DNA from: Prostheceraeus crozeri
Lineage: Eukaryota > Platyhelminthes > Polycladida > Euryleptidae
Assembly (NCBI GenBank): GCA_907163375.1
Contig: CAJQUW010002996.1
Span: 1-64,000, forward strand
DNA: 64,000 nucleotides
Direction: 5' to 3'
Shown here: in pieces, positions 33,194 through 43,839 of the stretch
Layout: every line of letters begins with the position of its first letter
Position numbering within the stretch: position 1 is the first letter of the stretch
Notes under the pieces: model-generated
Database searches by the model: none
Seen by the model: the letters and a program-made list of their open reading frames with translations, nothing else
Told to the model about the DNA's origin: nothing
Made by a program: the position numbers and the translations under genes

Positions 33194-34032
33194 CCACGCT
33201 AATAAATAATCAAGTGATCTGGTTGGTTTTATAAGGATGTTGAAATTAAACACTCAATAAGTGACTCAAACGACTGCCGTGTGACCCAAATATATTTATG
33301 AAATATAACTGAATATACACAGTGCTAATCAAGCCATAAAAAAGCAAAAGAAATCAATGCAGTATTTGAATAGAATAAGGATTTTATGTTCGCCGTTCGC
33401 TGAAGTAGAAACAGAAATGAATGTTCGAATCATTGTATCATTTGAATAGTCCAATGTTATGCTAGTTGGTTGTTGGAGTAGATCGGTGCAACTATCAATT
33501 TAAACGAAGTCCAAAATCAAGTTTTTCAAGTTATTTTCCATTCCAAATGAATAGAAGCGATTTATTTAATTGATACAACTTATATTTGAAAAAGCCTTTC
33601 AATTGATACAAATTTTTGGACATAATTAGACGAAGGTGAAGGGAGATAATGCGTGGAAGACAACACGTGTCTTAAAAGCATCATTTTCCAGCTCGATTCA
33701 TTAGACATTACGCAATTATTGATTTTCTGTGGTTCTGTTGCTCTTCTATCGTCGGTCTGTGACCATGTCAGGGATGCCCTAACAGAGAGTTTTCTCTTTT
33801 TCCACTTAGCACCGCATTACGCAATTTTAAAATGTTTGAGTGAGGAGAGACTATTGATGCAGAAACACTTTCGCCGTTAGTATTTCCCCAACTTTAACAA
33901 TGTAGTATGTATGAAAGTATGAAGATGCGTGCGCCTCTACAGTTGCGTTCTCGTGGAATAAGTTAGTTATTGCACAGTACACAAAGTCTCGCGCTTCGCG
34001 CTCGACTTAGCGTACTGTGCAATAACTATTAC

Positions 34033-35301
34033 TTCCTTCACCTTTCTCTTATACCAATGCCCCTCACCAGCTAAAATCCGCCCTTCCCGCCACGCCATCC
34101 TATGACCTTCTTCCCAACAATGTTTCGCTATCTCAGAGGTAGTAATACTTGCTTTTTCAACATTTTTCTTGTGCTCTTTTGTTCTCACCTCCAGACCTCT
34201 TTTTGTCTCTCCGATGTAAACTTTGTCACAATCTGAGCATGGAATACTGTAAATTATCTCTTTCCTTTCTATTGCCTCCCTCTTTCTTATGAGTCCTTTC
34301 CCGATAGAACCGGAATTCTTCTCGAACACTTTTATCTTGTGCCTTCTCATAATGTTGTAAATTCTCTCAGACAAATTATTTTGGTATGGTAAACAGACTA
34401 CTCCTTCCCAATCATCATCTTTCACATCTACATGTATTTTCTCCTTCCTGACTGATCGAAGGCATCTCTCTATGAAACCCCTGCTGTAACCATTCTGCCG
34501 AAAAGCCCACTTCAGATGTTCAAATTCCTCCTCTCTATTGTCTCCGTCACATACCTTCATCGCTCGTCTTATCAAACCTTTCAAAACTCCCGACTTGACC
34601 CGTTCGCTGTGATTCGATCGTTCATTAATATATAAATCCGTGTGTGTTTTCTTTCTGTAGACCTTGGTAATAATTCTTTTTTCCTTTTTCTCTAGCTCTA
34701 CATCCAAGAATGCCAAACTCCCTGTATTCTCGTTTTCTGTTTCGTACGTGAATTTTATATCGGGATGAACCGAATTCATAAATTCCACCAACTCTTCTAT
34801 GTCTTCCCCATTGCCCTCCACTACATCCAAACAGTCATCTACGTAGCGAAGATGCTTCTTTGGTACGACCAGACCTAGTGACCTCGCATTCTCAAATATA
34901 GACTCCTCGAAGTCAGCCATAAACAGATCTGCCAACACTGGAGCAAGACAACTGCCGATGCTCAGACCCTTGACTTGCTGATAATTCTCTCCATTAAATT
35001 GGAAGAAAGAGGATTTCAAAATTTTCTCAAGCAAGTCCAGAATACTCTCTACTCCCCAACTGCATCTCTTCTGTAAAGTATCATCCGATCTCAGTCTCTT
35101 TTCTACACTCTTGATCGCTCTTTCAATCGGCACTGACGGATACATGGCTTTTACATCTAACGAAATCAAACGATCTGCTTCCTCAAGTTCCCATTCCTTC
35201 ACTTGCATGCACAGTGCCTCTGTATCCTTGACCCTGCTGACCACACCTTTCCTATAAACATTCAAAATCTCCACAAGCTTCTTAGAGAGCGGAGAAGTCA
35301 A
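34033..35301 (-). pseudogene. Penelope-like reverse transcriptase and GIY-YIG endonuclease
   Basis: Over 420 residues open. Reverse transcriptase motifs: LISLDVKAMYPSVP, GLSIGSCLAPVLADLFM, YVDDCLDVV and GSLAFLDVEL. These are followed by the linker common in Penelope-like elements and a GIY-YIG endonuclease (IIYSIPCSDCDKVYIGETKRG, with RTKEHKKNV and HCWEEGH). The frame leaves the element at about 34033, where the fold-back array begins. The family copies RNA into DNA at a chromosomal break made by its endonuclease, and some members favour telomeres. Confidence 0.85.
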
Positions 35302-35376
35302 ACTTCCGGTCGTACTGCTGGTCGCATTGGAGTTCCTTCTTTGTGCACCTTAGGAAGGCCAAACATGTATGGCAAG

Positions 35377-36431
35377 TAGTGATGAAAATTTTCCATGGAA
35401 AATTATGGAAAAAATTGGAAAATTTTGGAAAATATTGGAAAATTATGGAAAATTTTGGAAAATTTTGAAAGTTTTGATTTTTGTGATGCGCCATATAATT
35501 TGGACGCTTCCGCAGCCGAGGCAGGTACATACCAATAGAATGGGTCTAAAACTCTTGATTTCATCATTATTTCGATTAAAGCGATCGCAGCACTGCGAGT
35601 TCCGTCCGCGGATTTTTGAACATTCCTTTGCCACCAGTGGCTTGTGCTAATTTGTTAGCATTTTTGATTATCACACAGACACCGTTTGGGATAACGTGAA
35701 TCTTGCTTTAGAATAGAGGTATAATTTCATGCAATGTGAAAGATCTGGAGCAAAAATAATTTTGGAGTTTGCTTGTTAGCTTGAAAGTTAAGCTTTATTG
35801 TGCAGCCTTGATCATAGTGATACAAATTCTCCATATGTTGATGAATATGTGAAGAATAAGCACACAGTCCACGCAGCATTATACATGAGCGACCATATTG
35901 GAAGACTGTAAACTCTCATGAGATATTTGGAAACTAAAGATATCTGTGATGAGTAGAAGAATATCTATGACAGTTTCTAAGTTCTGGCATATTGTCCGAT
36001 CTTCGTTGAGGACAAACTGCATGCGCATCTTCCATTTCTACCTCATGGTTCAGATCTAGTTCCAAATCGATTTCAGATCTACTTAAATGAATTTCAGACA
36101 TTTCCAGATGAATTGTAGATTCTCCAGTTGAATTTAAGATCCTTTCAAAGTTGGGTTTCTGATAGATATCTGAAATTCAACTAGAGAAATCTGAAATCCA
36201 TCTAATATCTGAAATTCATTTGGGATGATCTGAAATAGACATGGAAAGGGTGCAGTTAGTTCCAAAAGGTAATGCAGGAATGATAGAGAAGTTTTCGGTC
36301 TTTGCATATTGCATAGTCTTTTCAAACGACTACAACAGGTCTCCAAAACAAAGGAAAAAATGTCAATCACCAAAAAAAAATTTCAAAATTTTCTGGAAAA
36401 TTTTCGGGAAAATTTTCCATTTGCATCACTA
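35377..36431 (-). mobile_element. hAT-type MITE, complete, in the Penelope element
   Basis: 1,055 bp starting TAGTGATGAAAATTTTCC and ending GGAAAATTTTCCATTTGCATCACTA-like, so the termini are inverted TAGTGATG. An exact 8-bp duplication ATGGCAAG flanks it (35369-35376 and 36432-36439). TAGTGATG ends with 8-bp duplications are typical of hAT. No transposase. The ends are built of repeated AAAATTTTCC units and the interior has many ATTTCAGAT/ATCTGAAAT units, so it can fold extensively. Other partial copies are at 20.9, 38.7, 53.1 and 53.6 kb. Confidence 0.85.
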
Positions 36432-36439
36432 ATGGCAAG

Positions 36440-36774
36440 GCATAGGTCGCCGGTAGAAGTCGCTTTATTTCCGAATCTTTTAACTCTCCCTTCGTACACA
36501 TGACTTTCAATTGCTCAATGATCTGTTTTCTATACTCTTTCCAAGGATCTTTCTTTCCAGTCACTCTTCTATAATTGTCGTCCCTTAAAATGTCTTCCAT
36601 CTTCGCTTGGTAATCAGATTCATTTAAGACCACGGTGACCTTTCCCTTGTCAGCATTAAGAATCCTGATCTCTTTGGCTTTAACAGACTTACGCAACCCC
36701 TTCAGAGCTTCCGACTCTTCTCTAGTCAGATTTCTTTCGATTTTTCTTTTGTCTCTCTTGATAGATCTCATCAC
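36440..36774 (-). pseudogene. Penelope-like element, start of reverse transcriptase
   Basis: Holds the early Penelope-like motifs: IRILNADKGKVTVVLNE and YRRVTGKKDPWKEYRKQ, ending in LLPATYALP where the MITE duplication begins. The sequence resumes across the MITE at about 35368 with YMFGLPKVHKEG, the next conserved motif of the family. This shows the MITE went into an existing Penelope copy. Confidence 0.75.
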
Positions 36775-37098
36775 CTCGTGGAGTATCTCTTCCTTTTCCG
36801 TATTGATTTTCCTGTAGGTAGTTCATCAGACCGGACCTAACTCCTGCTCATGATCTCATCTACTTCAGCTTTATTATTTTCTACTCAAAACCCCCTCAAA
36901 ACCCAGGTCTAACTCCAAAAACCCCTCTCTCTGTCACCGACAAGCCCCTTAGAACTCTCATCCACTACCAGACGACTTCTCCAACTGAGTTCCTGACTGT
37001 CCTTGACAACTTTTCCCCCTCCTTTCCACCCCTTCCTTCCTCTCTAGATTCCTTAACCGCTTACAGTGTAACTCCCTCCACCTGTTTTAGCAGTTCGA

Positions 37099-37461
37099 TC
37101 ACAAGACGTCTGCAAAAAGTCGTAATTTCTCCATATCTTCAGTCGTGAATTTCAATTCCATGTCCAACTCCATCTTTCGCAAGTTTGTCCTCGAATTCTC
37201 CACCTCTGCTTTTAGTTGCTTCTTCTCCTCATTTAGCAAACGCATGCCGAAGTCGTGTTGTAGTCTCTCGCGATTCTTCACTTGTTTTGGCACCTGCACC
37301 CTCAACGTTGTAGGTATCAGTCCCTTACTTCGGCAATCTCCAAGGAATTGGAGTTTTTCTATCTTCTTTGTGACGCGTATATTCTCTTTCTCCCAAAGGC
37401 GAAACACATCTCGATGCCCCTGTCCGTATGCATTGTCTAAGTAATTGTTCAACGTGGTCAT
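37099..37461 (-). pseudogene. Penelope-like element, N-terminal coding region
   Basis: Frame of 120 residues starting at an ATG within the terminal repeat. It is helical and charged: LWEKENIRVTKKIEKLQFL, a basic RVQVPKQVKNRERLQ stretch and a likely coiled coil (LNEEKKQLKAEVE). N-terminal regions of this kind precede the reverse transcriptase in Penelope-like elements. The piece between here and 36774 is not in one open frame. Confidence 0.6.
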
Positions 37462-37646
37462 ACTTAATCAATAAAATAGCACTAAGCTTCCGAACAGAAA
37501 CCACGTAATGTATATATCTTATCTCAAATGTGAAGAATAACACAATTGCCAGAAGATGCCTGTAAGACGCAGGTGAAAGGCCTTGCAAAATACTGTTGGT
37601 TTTTTATTACGTGGTTTCTGTTCGGAAACTTATGCTATTTTTATTG
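37442..37646. repeat. Penelope terminal repeat with inverted arms and hammerhead-like motif
   Basis: Contains the 68-bp direct terminal repeat (37442-37509), a middle part with AAGATGCCTGTAAGACGCAG, and an inverted copy of TTCCGAACAGAAACCACGTAAT from about 37592. The arms are near-perfect complements, so the end can form a hairpin. The middle segment is also found at the other end (about 21890-21940) in inverted orientation, as expected of Penelope terminal structures. Confidence 0.6.
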
Positions 37647-37794
37647 AATAGATTTTTGCAAGTTGACGTTACGGACGCTCGACTTTTTGGTGTTTACGTG
37701 TGATTTCTAAACATCCATTTTATATTCGACTCAGTCAAGATCTTCACATTCCATTTGAATCCATGTGTATTTAGGAAGCTCAGCACACGTTGTA

Positions 37795-38480
37795 CTGTAA
37801 ATCTACAGTGTTGTAGGCCTACATGCACCCGAAGATCACAAAGTTTTGATAATGTTACACATCACACGTGTAGCTTTCCCAGTCTTCTTTGCTATCAATG
37901 CAAGATTGATGAGCCCACTCCTTACAGCGCAGACACTGAATCCATTTCTCTGCTGGTTGAGAGTTACTCCAGTAGTCCTCACATACGAGACATTGGACGG
38001 CAGGGCTTGTATCATTCCATAGCTGGCCCGATCAGTTGCTTCTTCAGTTGTCTGCGCAACTTTGTCTGTAAAGGAATATTAAACACAGTACGCACGCAAG
38101 CGTGTGCTACATACATGTTATTTTGCTTTGTCGCGGACATGTGATCTTCAGCTTGTGTGACCTGAGCAACTCACCCAAAACACGTCGTTTCTTTCTTGGA
38201 GACTTTGGCAAGGCGTCCTGAGCTCTCTTCACTGCCTTACCACGTGCCTGTGGGTGTTGCTGTAAGGATCATTCAGGCTGATCTATCGTTAAGATAGACC
38301 TTCTTCTTCATCCAATCTGTTTTCTTGTGTCGCTCACTTCTCCTTCATCCTGTGTTGTCTTGACATTTCACCTCCATTCGATTTGATTTTCTCCCTTGCA
38401 ATTCGCTTTCTCTCTCTTTCTTTACGTCGATGTTGCTCGTCGGCGCGTATAGAATCTCAGTATCGCTTTTGACGGATCGC
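37795..38480 (-). pseudogene. Decayed transposon-like gene with basic N-terminus and PHD-like finger
   Basis: The minus strand near 38460-38380 reads RRKERERKRIAREK. About 38240-38160 reads KAVKRAQDALPKSPRKKRRV with LGELL. About 37990-37870 reads VQCLVCEDYW, then EKWIQCLRCKEWAHQSC, then YTCD. The order basic region, LPKSP-RKK motif, zinc finger with WAHxxC is that of a repetitive protein family in aquatic animals whose mechanism I do not know. It is interrupted by stops and frame changes. Not a standard host gene. Confidence 0.4.
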
Positions 38481-38708
38481 TGCTTTGCTCTTATGACCAT
38501 CCATCGACGCAGTCAAGCAGAGTAATGATGGAGTTTGTATCGACTTGATTCTGTTGACTTCAAAGTTAGGCGAATCAAAGCCTGGGAATTTAGGTGACAT
38601 CGGTTACTTATTGTCTGTCATGCAGATCATCAGACGCGGCTAGTTGACTACTCGTAATTCAACGCTGCTGACAACAATGAAATCAAGCCGTCCTGCTCCA
38701 TCGACCAT

Positions 38709-39610
38709 CGATAGTGATGCAAATGGAAAATTTTCCAGAAAATTTTCCGGAAAATTTTCCAATTTTTTCAAAATTTTGAAATTTTTTTTTTCGGTGATTG
38801 ACGTTTTTGCCATTGTTTTGGAGACTTGTTGCAGTCGTTTGAAAAGACTATGTAATATTCAAAGACCGAAAACTTCTCTATCATCCCTGCATGTCAACTT
38901 TTGGAACCAACTGCACCCTCCATGTCTATTTCAGATCTTTCCAACTGAATATCAGACATTAAATGGATTTCAGATTTCTCTAATTGAATTTCAGATATCT
39001 GTCGGAAACTCAACTTTGAAAGGATCTTAGATTCAACTGGAGAATCTCCAATTCATCTGGAAAAGTCTGAAATTCATTTAAGTAGATCTGAAATCGATTG
39101 GGAAACTATCTGAACCATCTGGAAAATGGAATGTGTTAGTTTGTCCTCCACGAAGATATCGGACAATACGCCAGAAGTTAGAAGCTATCATATAGATATT
39201 CTTCCTAATCATCACAGATATCTTTAGTTTCCAAATATCTCAGAGTTATGAGTTTTATTATTTTCAAAATATGGTCGCGCATGTATAATGCTGAGGTGGA
39301 CAGTGTGTTGAGTTAATGCTCATAAAATGGAGACTTGTATCATTGCCACTGAATCAAGGTGATCGTAAAGCTTAAATTTAAGATAAAAAATAAATAAAGA
39401 GATTATTTTTGTCAGATCTTTCACAATGTCGAAATTATACCCTTTGGTAAAGGAAAAAAAATTACGTTGTACAAAAGATGTCTGTGTATAATATTAAAAA
39501 TGGCCAACAAATTGAGCAATGTGGCAATAGGAATGTGGACAATGCGGAGGGTTCGTATTGCTACGATTATTTAATCGAAATGATGAGATGAAATCTAGAT
39601 TTATAGAACA
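38709..39610 (+). mobile_element. hAT-type MITE copy lacking one terminus
   Basis: Starts TAGTGATGCAAATGG at 38709 and aligns with the complete MITE through the CAATTCATCTGG and GACAATACGCCAGAAG sections to about 39610 (CTACGATTATTTAATCGAAA). The far AAAATTTTCC terminus is missing. Divergence is clearly higher than for the complete copy, so it is older. Confidence 0.65.
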
Positions 39611-41997
39611 ATTCTATTGATGAGTTATGCTCGGCTGTGATAGAAAAGTCACATTTTAAATCACAAAATAAAATTTTCTTTTTCAAAAGTTTTATTAAAA
39701 TAATGATCAAACTCACAGTTTTATAGACCATCCAAGTACAAATGACGTTTTTTTCAAACGGTTGAAAATCATCGTTGAAAAATAAACCAACATTCAACTT
39801 GGTGTGAAAAACTTTGAAAAAACGTTGAATACACGTTGAATTAAAACATTTTAATTGTTTTGCGGATATAGCCTGATGGACGTTTTTTGGATATAAAATG
39901 GATATGATGCAATGGATAACCCTATCAAGAAGTATCGTTCTATTAAGTAAAATTGACTTTTCTTTGGGAATAAGAATGGCTATACGCTATATAAATATTT
40001 AAACTGTGAAGATGTGGGTAAGTTTATCGAATTTGTTAAATAAAAAATTTGGAACTTTGTAATGGTTAAAACATCGATCACATGTACGTGGAATAAATCT
40101 TAAATAATGAGCGTTTCATTTAAGAAGAATTGTTCCATTGAATGATACCGATTTAACTAAAAATATTGATGCTGTAAGAAGTGACATCAATGATTTAAAT
40201 AATCAAAGAATGCCATGGCTAACAACATTGAATATGAAACATGGTAATTACTATTTATTTCGAGTATTTCATATAATGTGTCTTTTTATTTGATGAAATT
40301 TGTAGCCCTAAGAAAAAAAATGAAGCAGTCACCGCATATTAGTAGCCTGTATAAAATAGATATTGGGTGATTCATATATTCCTTTCTTTCTACCTATTGT
40401 CCCTTTTCTTCTTCTCTCATTTTTCATCATCGTTTCACACTCACTTAATGTAAACTGTATAGCTACTATAGCAAACATCAATCAACATGACGAGCGTCGG
40501 TCAAACAATTACACATGACATATAAACATCTGTCATATGACTATCTCAAAGGGAGTAAGCAAATTTCTATGACACACATTTTGCTTCTCAAAATCGAAAT
40601 ATTGTCAATTGAAATTATAAGCTACGTACGTACCCCTGCAGCATGTCGATTCTTGATCGATTTTGCTGTGTGTTCGCCAAATTGCTAGGCTATTCTTTTG
40701 CAAACTTGTGATTTTAATTCGGTGGTGTAACTGGACCAAACAATTGCATAAGCATCCAGCTCTTGCGTAATCGTATCTGTTCTATTATAACTTTCCGTCA
40801 TTAAGGAAATTCGATCGCCCACGCGCACGCAGCTGAGGGAGTTCAGTCACAATGTTGTCAGTGTGATGGCGTGGGCGCATCTGCGTGCAGATGAGAAGTA
40901 GTGGTCGTAATATTTCCGCTGTAATTGTTGATGCCTGTGAGATCATCGTCTGCCTATAATTATTGGCGCATGACGTGAAACAGAACGCTGCACAGTCAGG
41001 CGCAGTAGCTTGTGCACTTTCGAACTATCTTGGGTCTATGAACGTAGTTACGGTGTGCTGTTGCTATTACAAAATCAGGCATTCAAGAGGATAATTTACT
41101 CACAACCGTTATTTAGTCATCGTCGGTTTTTTGATCTACGTTTTTCATATTTACTTCGCAATATGCAAATAATAGCGACCATTATTTACGATACCTCTGA
41201 TGCATGTGGTCCCAGTTATATGATTTACTTCACTTTCTTTCATTTATCAAAAATCGAAAATGAAAAGCACTGTATGTAGTCTGTGCGTTGTTCTATCAAT
41301 GAAGATCAGTTCTTCATGTATCGAATTATTGAAAAAAAATGATTATTGGAATCAGATACAGAAAAAGGGTTTAGTTTTTGAATGTTTTCAGATTTAGCTT
41401 GTCAATTTGTGTTTCGCATTAGCTGCAAGTTATGGTACTGTATTGGAAATCAAAAACAAAAGCGATGGAGAGGTTTGGGCATGGATTAATTGGGTTCATT
41501 GATCTGAAGTATAGACCTTTCTATTATTGATTATGTTATATTGCTTTTTACTTTTAACTAATGCTATAAAAAGTTATATGCGTCCATACTAGTATTACTT
41601 ACTGGTGGTAACAAAAAATATCTCAATTACTCTTAGCTGTGTGCAGAGACTTTACAAGGAGTCTACCAATACTTTGAATTATTGTGTGATGAAAAACAAT
41701 GATGACAATGCTTCAAGGGCTTATTTAGTTGAATTCAATATGAGAAATTGCGTTTGTGAATGTTTATCGTTTAAAGTCGACGTTTTGTTGAAAAATCGAT
41801 AAAAAAGTTGATTGTGTGTGAAAAGATTATAATTTAACTGGAATTATGTTGAAAATGATAAACATTATTTTAAATCCGTATTTTGGCCTTGTATTTAAAC
41901 TAGCACAAACATCTGGGCATGTTGAGACAGAGTTGATGCATGCTAAAATTTGAGGAAACTAAGAGCATGTAAGATTTGATTTAGCGATTAAAAAATT
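39611..41997. other. No gene seen
   Basis: About 2.4 kb of AT-rich sequence. Near 39780-39850 are a few AACGTTGAA-type words like those at 52.9-53.1 kb. A slightly GC-richer stretch lies at 40800-40930. Short open frames here have no recognisable similarity. Confidence 0.4.
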
Positions 41998-43062
41998 TAG
42001 TCGGGAGCCAGCGCAAAGATGTGCACGGGAACGAGGTAGTAAATATCTTCATGCTCAGACGAGTTTGTATAAGAGAGGAGTTCAGATACAACGTCTGCCG
42101 ATGTCAGTTCATTTGCACCTGTTAGTACAGGCCTGTTAACACCGAAAACTACCTCAAACTACATGTGAAGAGGTAGCATAAGTCCTTATTCATGTACAAG
42201 CAAAAGTCAGCTGATTTATGACAGAAAATAAACAGACACCGTAGGAATTTGGTAAAATCCTTAACAGACCTGAAGCACGACGAACATACGGTTTTGCGGA
42301 TCGGACAAGGTAGAAATAAAAGATTACAAAAGATTAAAATGCGCAGTGCCTAGTATTTTTTCATGAAGACCTAAACAGCACATTTAGTAGTTGAATAATT
42401 GAAACGACACTTTTAAACATGCGAAATATGCCCATTTTTCGATGAAACAATCAAATTTGTTGCTGAAAAATATTCCACGCTTCATACATCTCAAAATGAA
42501 AGAATGCCTCTACCTTGATATACTGCTTTTGGAATGGCTGTGACGGAGCAATTAAGAGCCTTTTTATCGCTGTGAAACTAAATTTGTGGTTAAGTTTACA
42601 ACAATATCAAGAAATATGTATTAAAACTTAAAAATATCATTAAGAAAATTAGTGCTTCTATAATACAAATAACGGATCTCCTGTTCACAAATACACGTTT
42701 CCGGCAAATTGTTGTTTTTTCACGACCTTATAAACATTTGCTTCATTTTCTTATCGCCCCTTTCCCATGACTGCGTGCCTAGGTAAGTAATTTGGATCTT
42801 TGAATATAATAGAGCACTGCATGACGGCTGCTTCAGTGGAGTCACTACAGACTGTCTGTGTTTCGTGAGGCTATACAGCCTAGCTGCCGGTCGGACAGGT
42901 ACGAAGATGGTATGAGTTTTCACGTGCACAGTAACTTTTCCACTGTTCTCGTTGAATTACGCAAACAAAGTTATGATTCTGTATCTCATTGGCGACAAGT
43001 CAGGCACAGTTAATATTTAATTCGGTGTAATCAACAATATATCATACAGAAAAAGACACTGA
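41998..43062 (+). repeat. Left terminal inverted repeat of the Academ-like element
   Basis: About 1,065 bp alignable as reverse complement to 48902-49976. Shared words include CAGCGCAAAGATGTGCA, GAACGAGGTAGTAAAT, AATTTGTTG near the middle and TACGCAAACAAAGTTATGAT near the inner end. Confidence 0.8.
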
Positions 43063-43839
43063 TGTCATAATAATGTGATTGTGTGTGATGAATATTTCAG
43101 TGTTAGCAAACTTTGGTCATGGAAAACAACTAAAAATTTTTGGATGAATGAGAAATGCTTTCAATTTTTAGAGCGAGTTATTTCATGGATTTTGTTTTTC
43201 TCCGTAGAGGTCGTTGCTATGTTACTCGAAAAAACATCCAACAGAAATGTTAAAATGTTTTGGAAGTGTAGAGACAACTCAATTTTTGCGGAGAATTTTC
43301 TTCATTCATAGTCTGAATCATCCGTTAAATATCACTGTCTCCGGAATCTTCTCGACATCATGTCGCTTTCACTGGTCATCGTTTATCATCTTCGAAAGAC
43401 TGAAATCAAGTATTGTTTGAATAATGAAATACTGGTAGCTGAACATCTAATTGTTGTATGATTCACGCCAAAATTCCGCGTAATGTACTATCACTGTGGT
43501 AGTGTGCCAATAGAGAATCTTTTGCATTTAAGAATCTGTTTTCAGCATAATCAATATTGTAACCAGATGTGATCAATATTGTTATTTGAGATCATATATT
43601 GTAAGTGAGATCAATGATTGTAAGTAATATTTAGACGTACTAAATGGATGCTAGTATTTTTACGTGATAGTATGTTTTAACGTACTTTTCAAAAATAAAG
43701 TGAAAATTATCACGAACATGGCATGCAATGTATTATGTAAAAAAAATCCTCTAGGACTTTTGGATTTATTTGTTGAAGAATTAGATTGATACATGATCCC
43801 GTAATACATACCTGTGTGTTGCCGTCAATGTTTGTTAGG

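Larger units (their letters stand above)
22191..34032. repeat. 11.8-kb fold-back array inserted in the Penelope element
   Basis: A compound of inverted and direct repeats. The module beginning CTTATTCCACGAGAAGGG (about 380 bp, 22194-22573) recurs inverted at 23898-24277. The 490-bp segment from 22571 recurs inverted from about 26863 to 27332. A terminal-like motif GTTATTGCACAGTACGC flanks hairpins at about 23488-23535, 24285-24340 and 33973-34024, and also ends the array on the right, so a TIR DNA transposon with fold-back ends is the likely source. The left end lacks this motif and seems deleted. No transposase other than the nested hAT remains. Confidence 0.75.
21810..37646 (-). mobile_element. 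Penelope-like element split by two insertions
   Basis: A Penelope-like retroelement of about 2.9 kb, spread over 15.8 kb. It is flanked by a perfect 16-bp duplication AATAGATTTTTGCAAG (21794-21809 and 37647-37662). A 68-bp direct repeat marks its two ends (21810-21877, 37442-37509), and at the right end a 44-bp segment is repeated inverted (about 37459-37509 and 37592-37646). Coding on the minus strand has an N-terminal helical region, a reverse transcriptase with YVDD, a GIY-YIG endonuclease and a C-terminal tail. A MITE interrupts it at 35377-36431 and a fold-back array at 22191-34032. The identical 16-bp duplication argues for recent arrival. Confidence 0.85.

Noticed and set aside
22191-34032. 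A target-site duplication for the 11.8-kb array
   Set aside because: The flanks (TAAC on the left, TTAC on the right) do not match exactly and the left end of the array seems deleted, so no duplication can be claimed.
37755-38144. Plus-strand open frame of 129 codons
   Set aside because: It lies opposite the PHD-like and basic motifs of the minus-strand remnant and has no recognisable similarity of its own.
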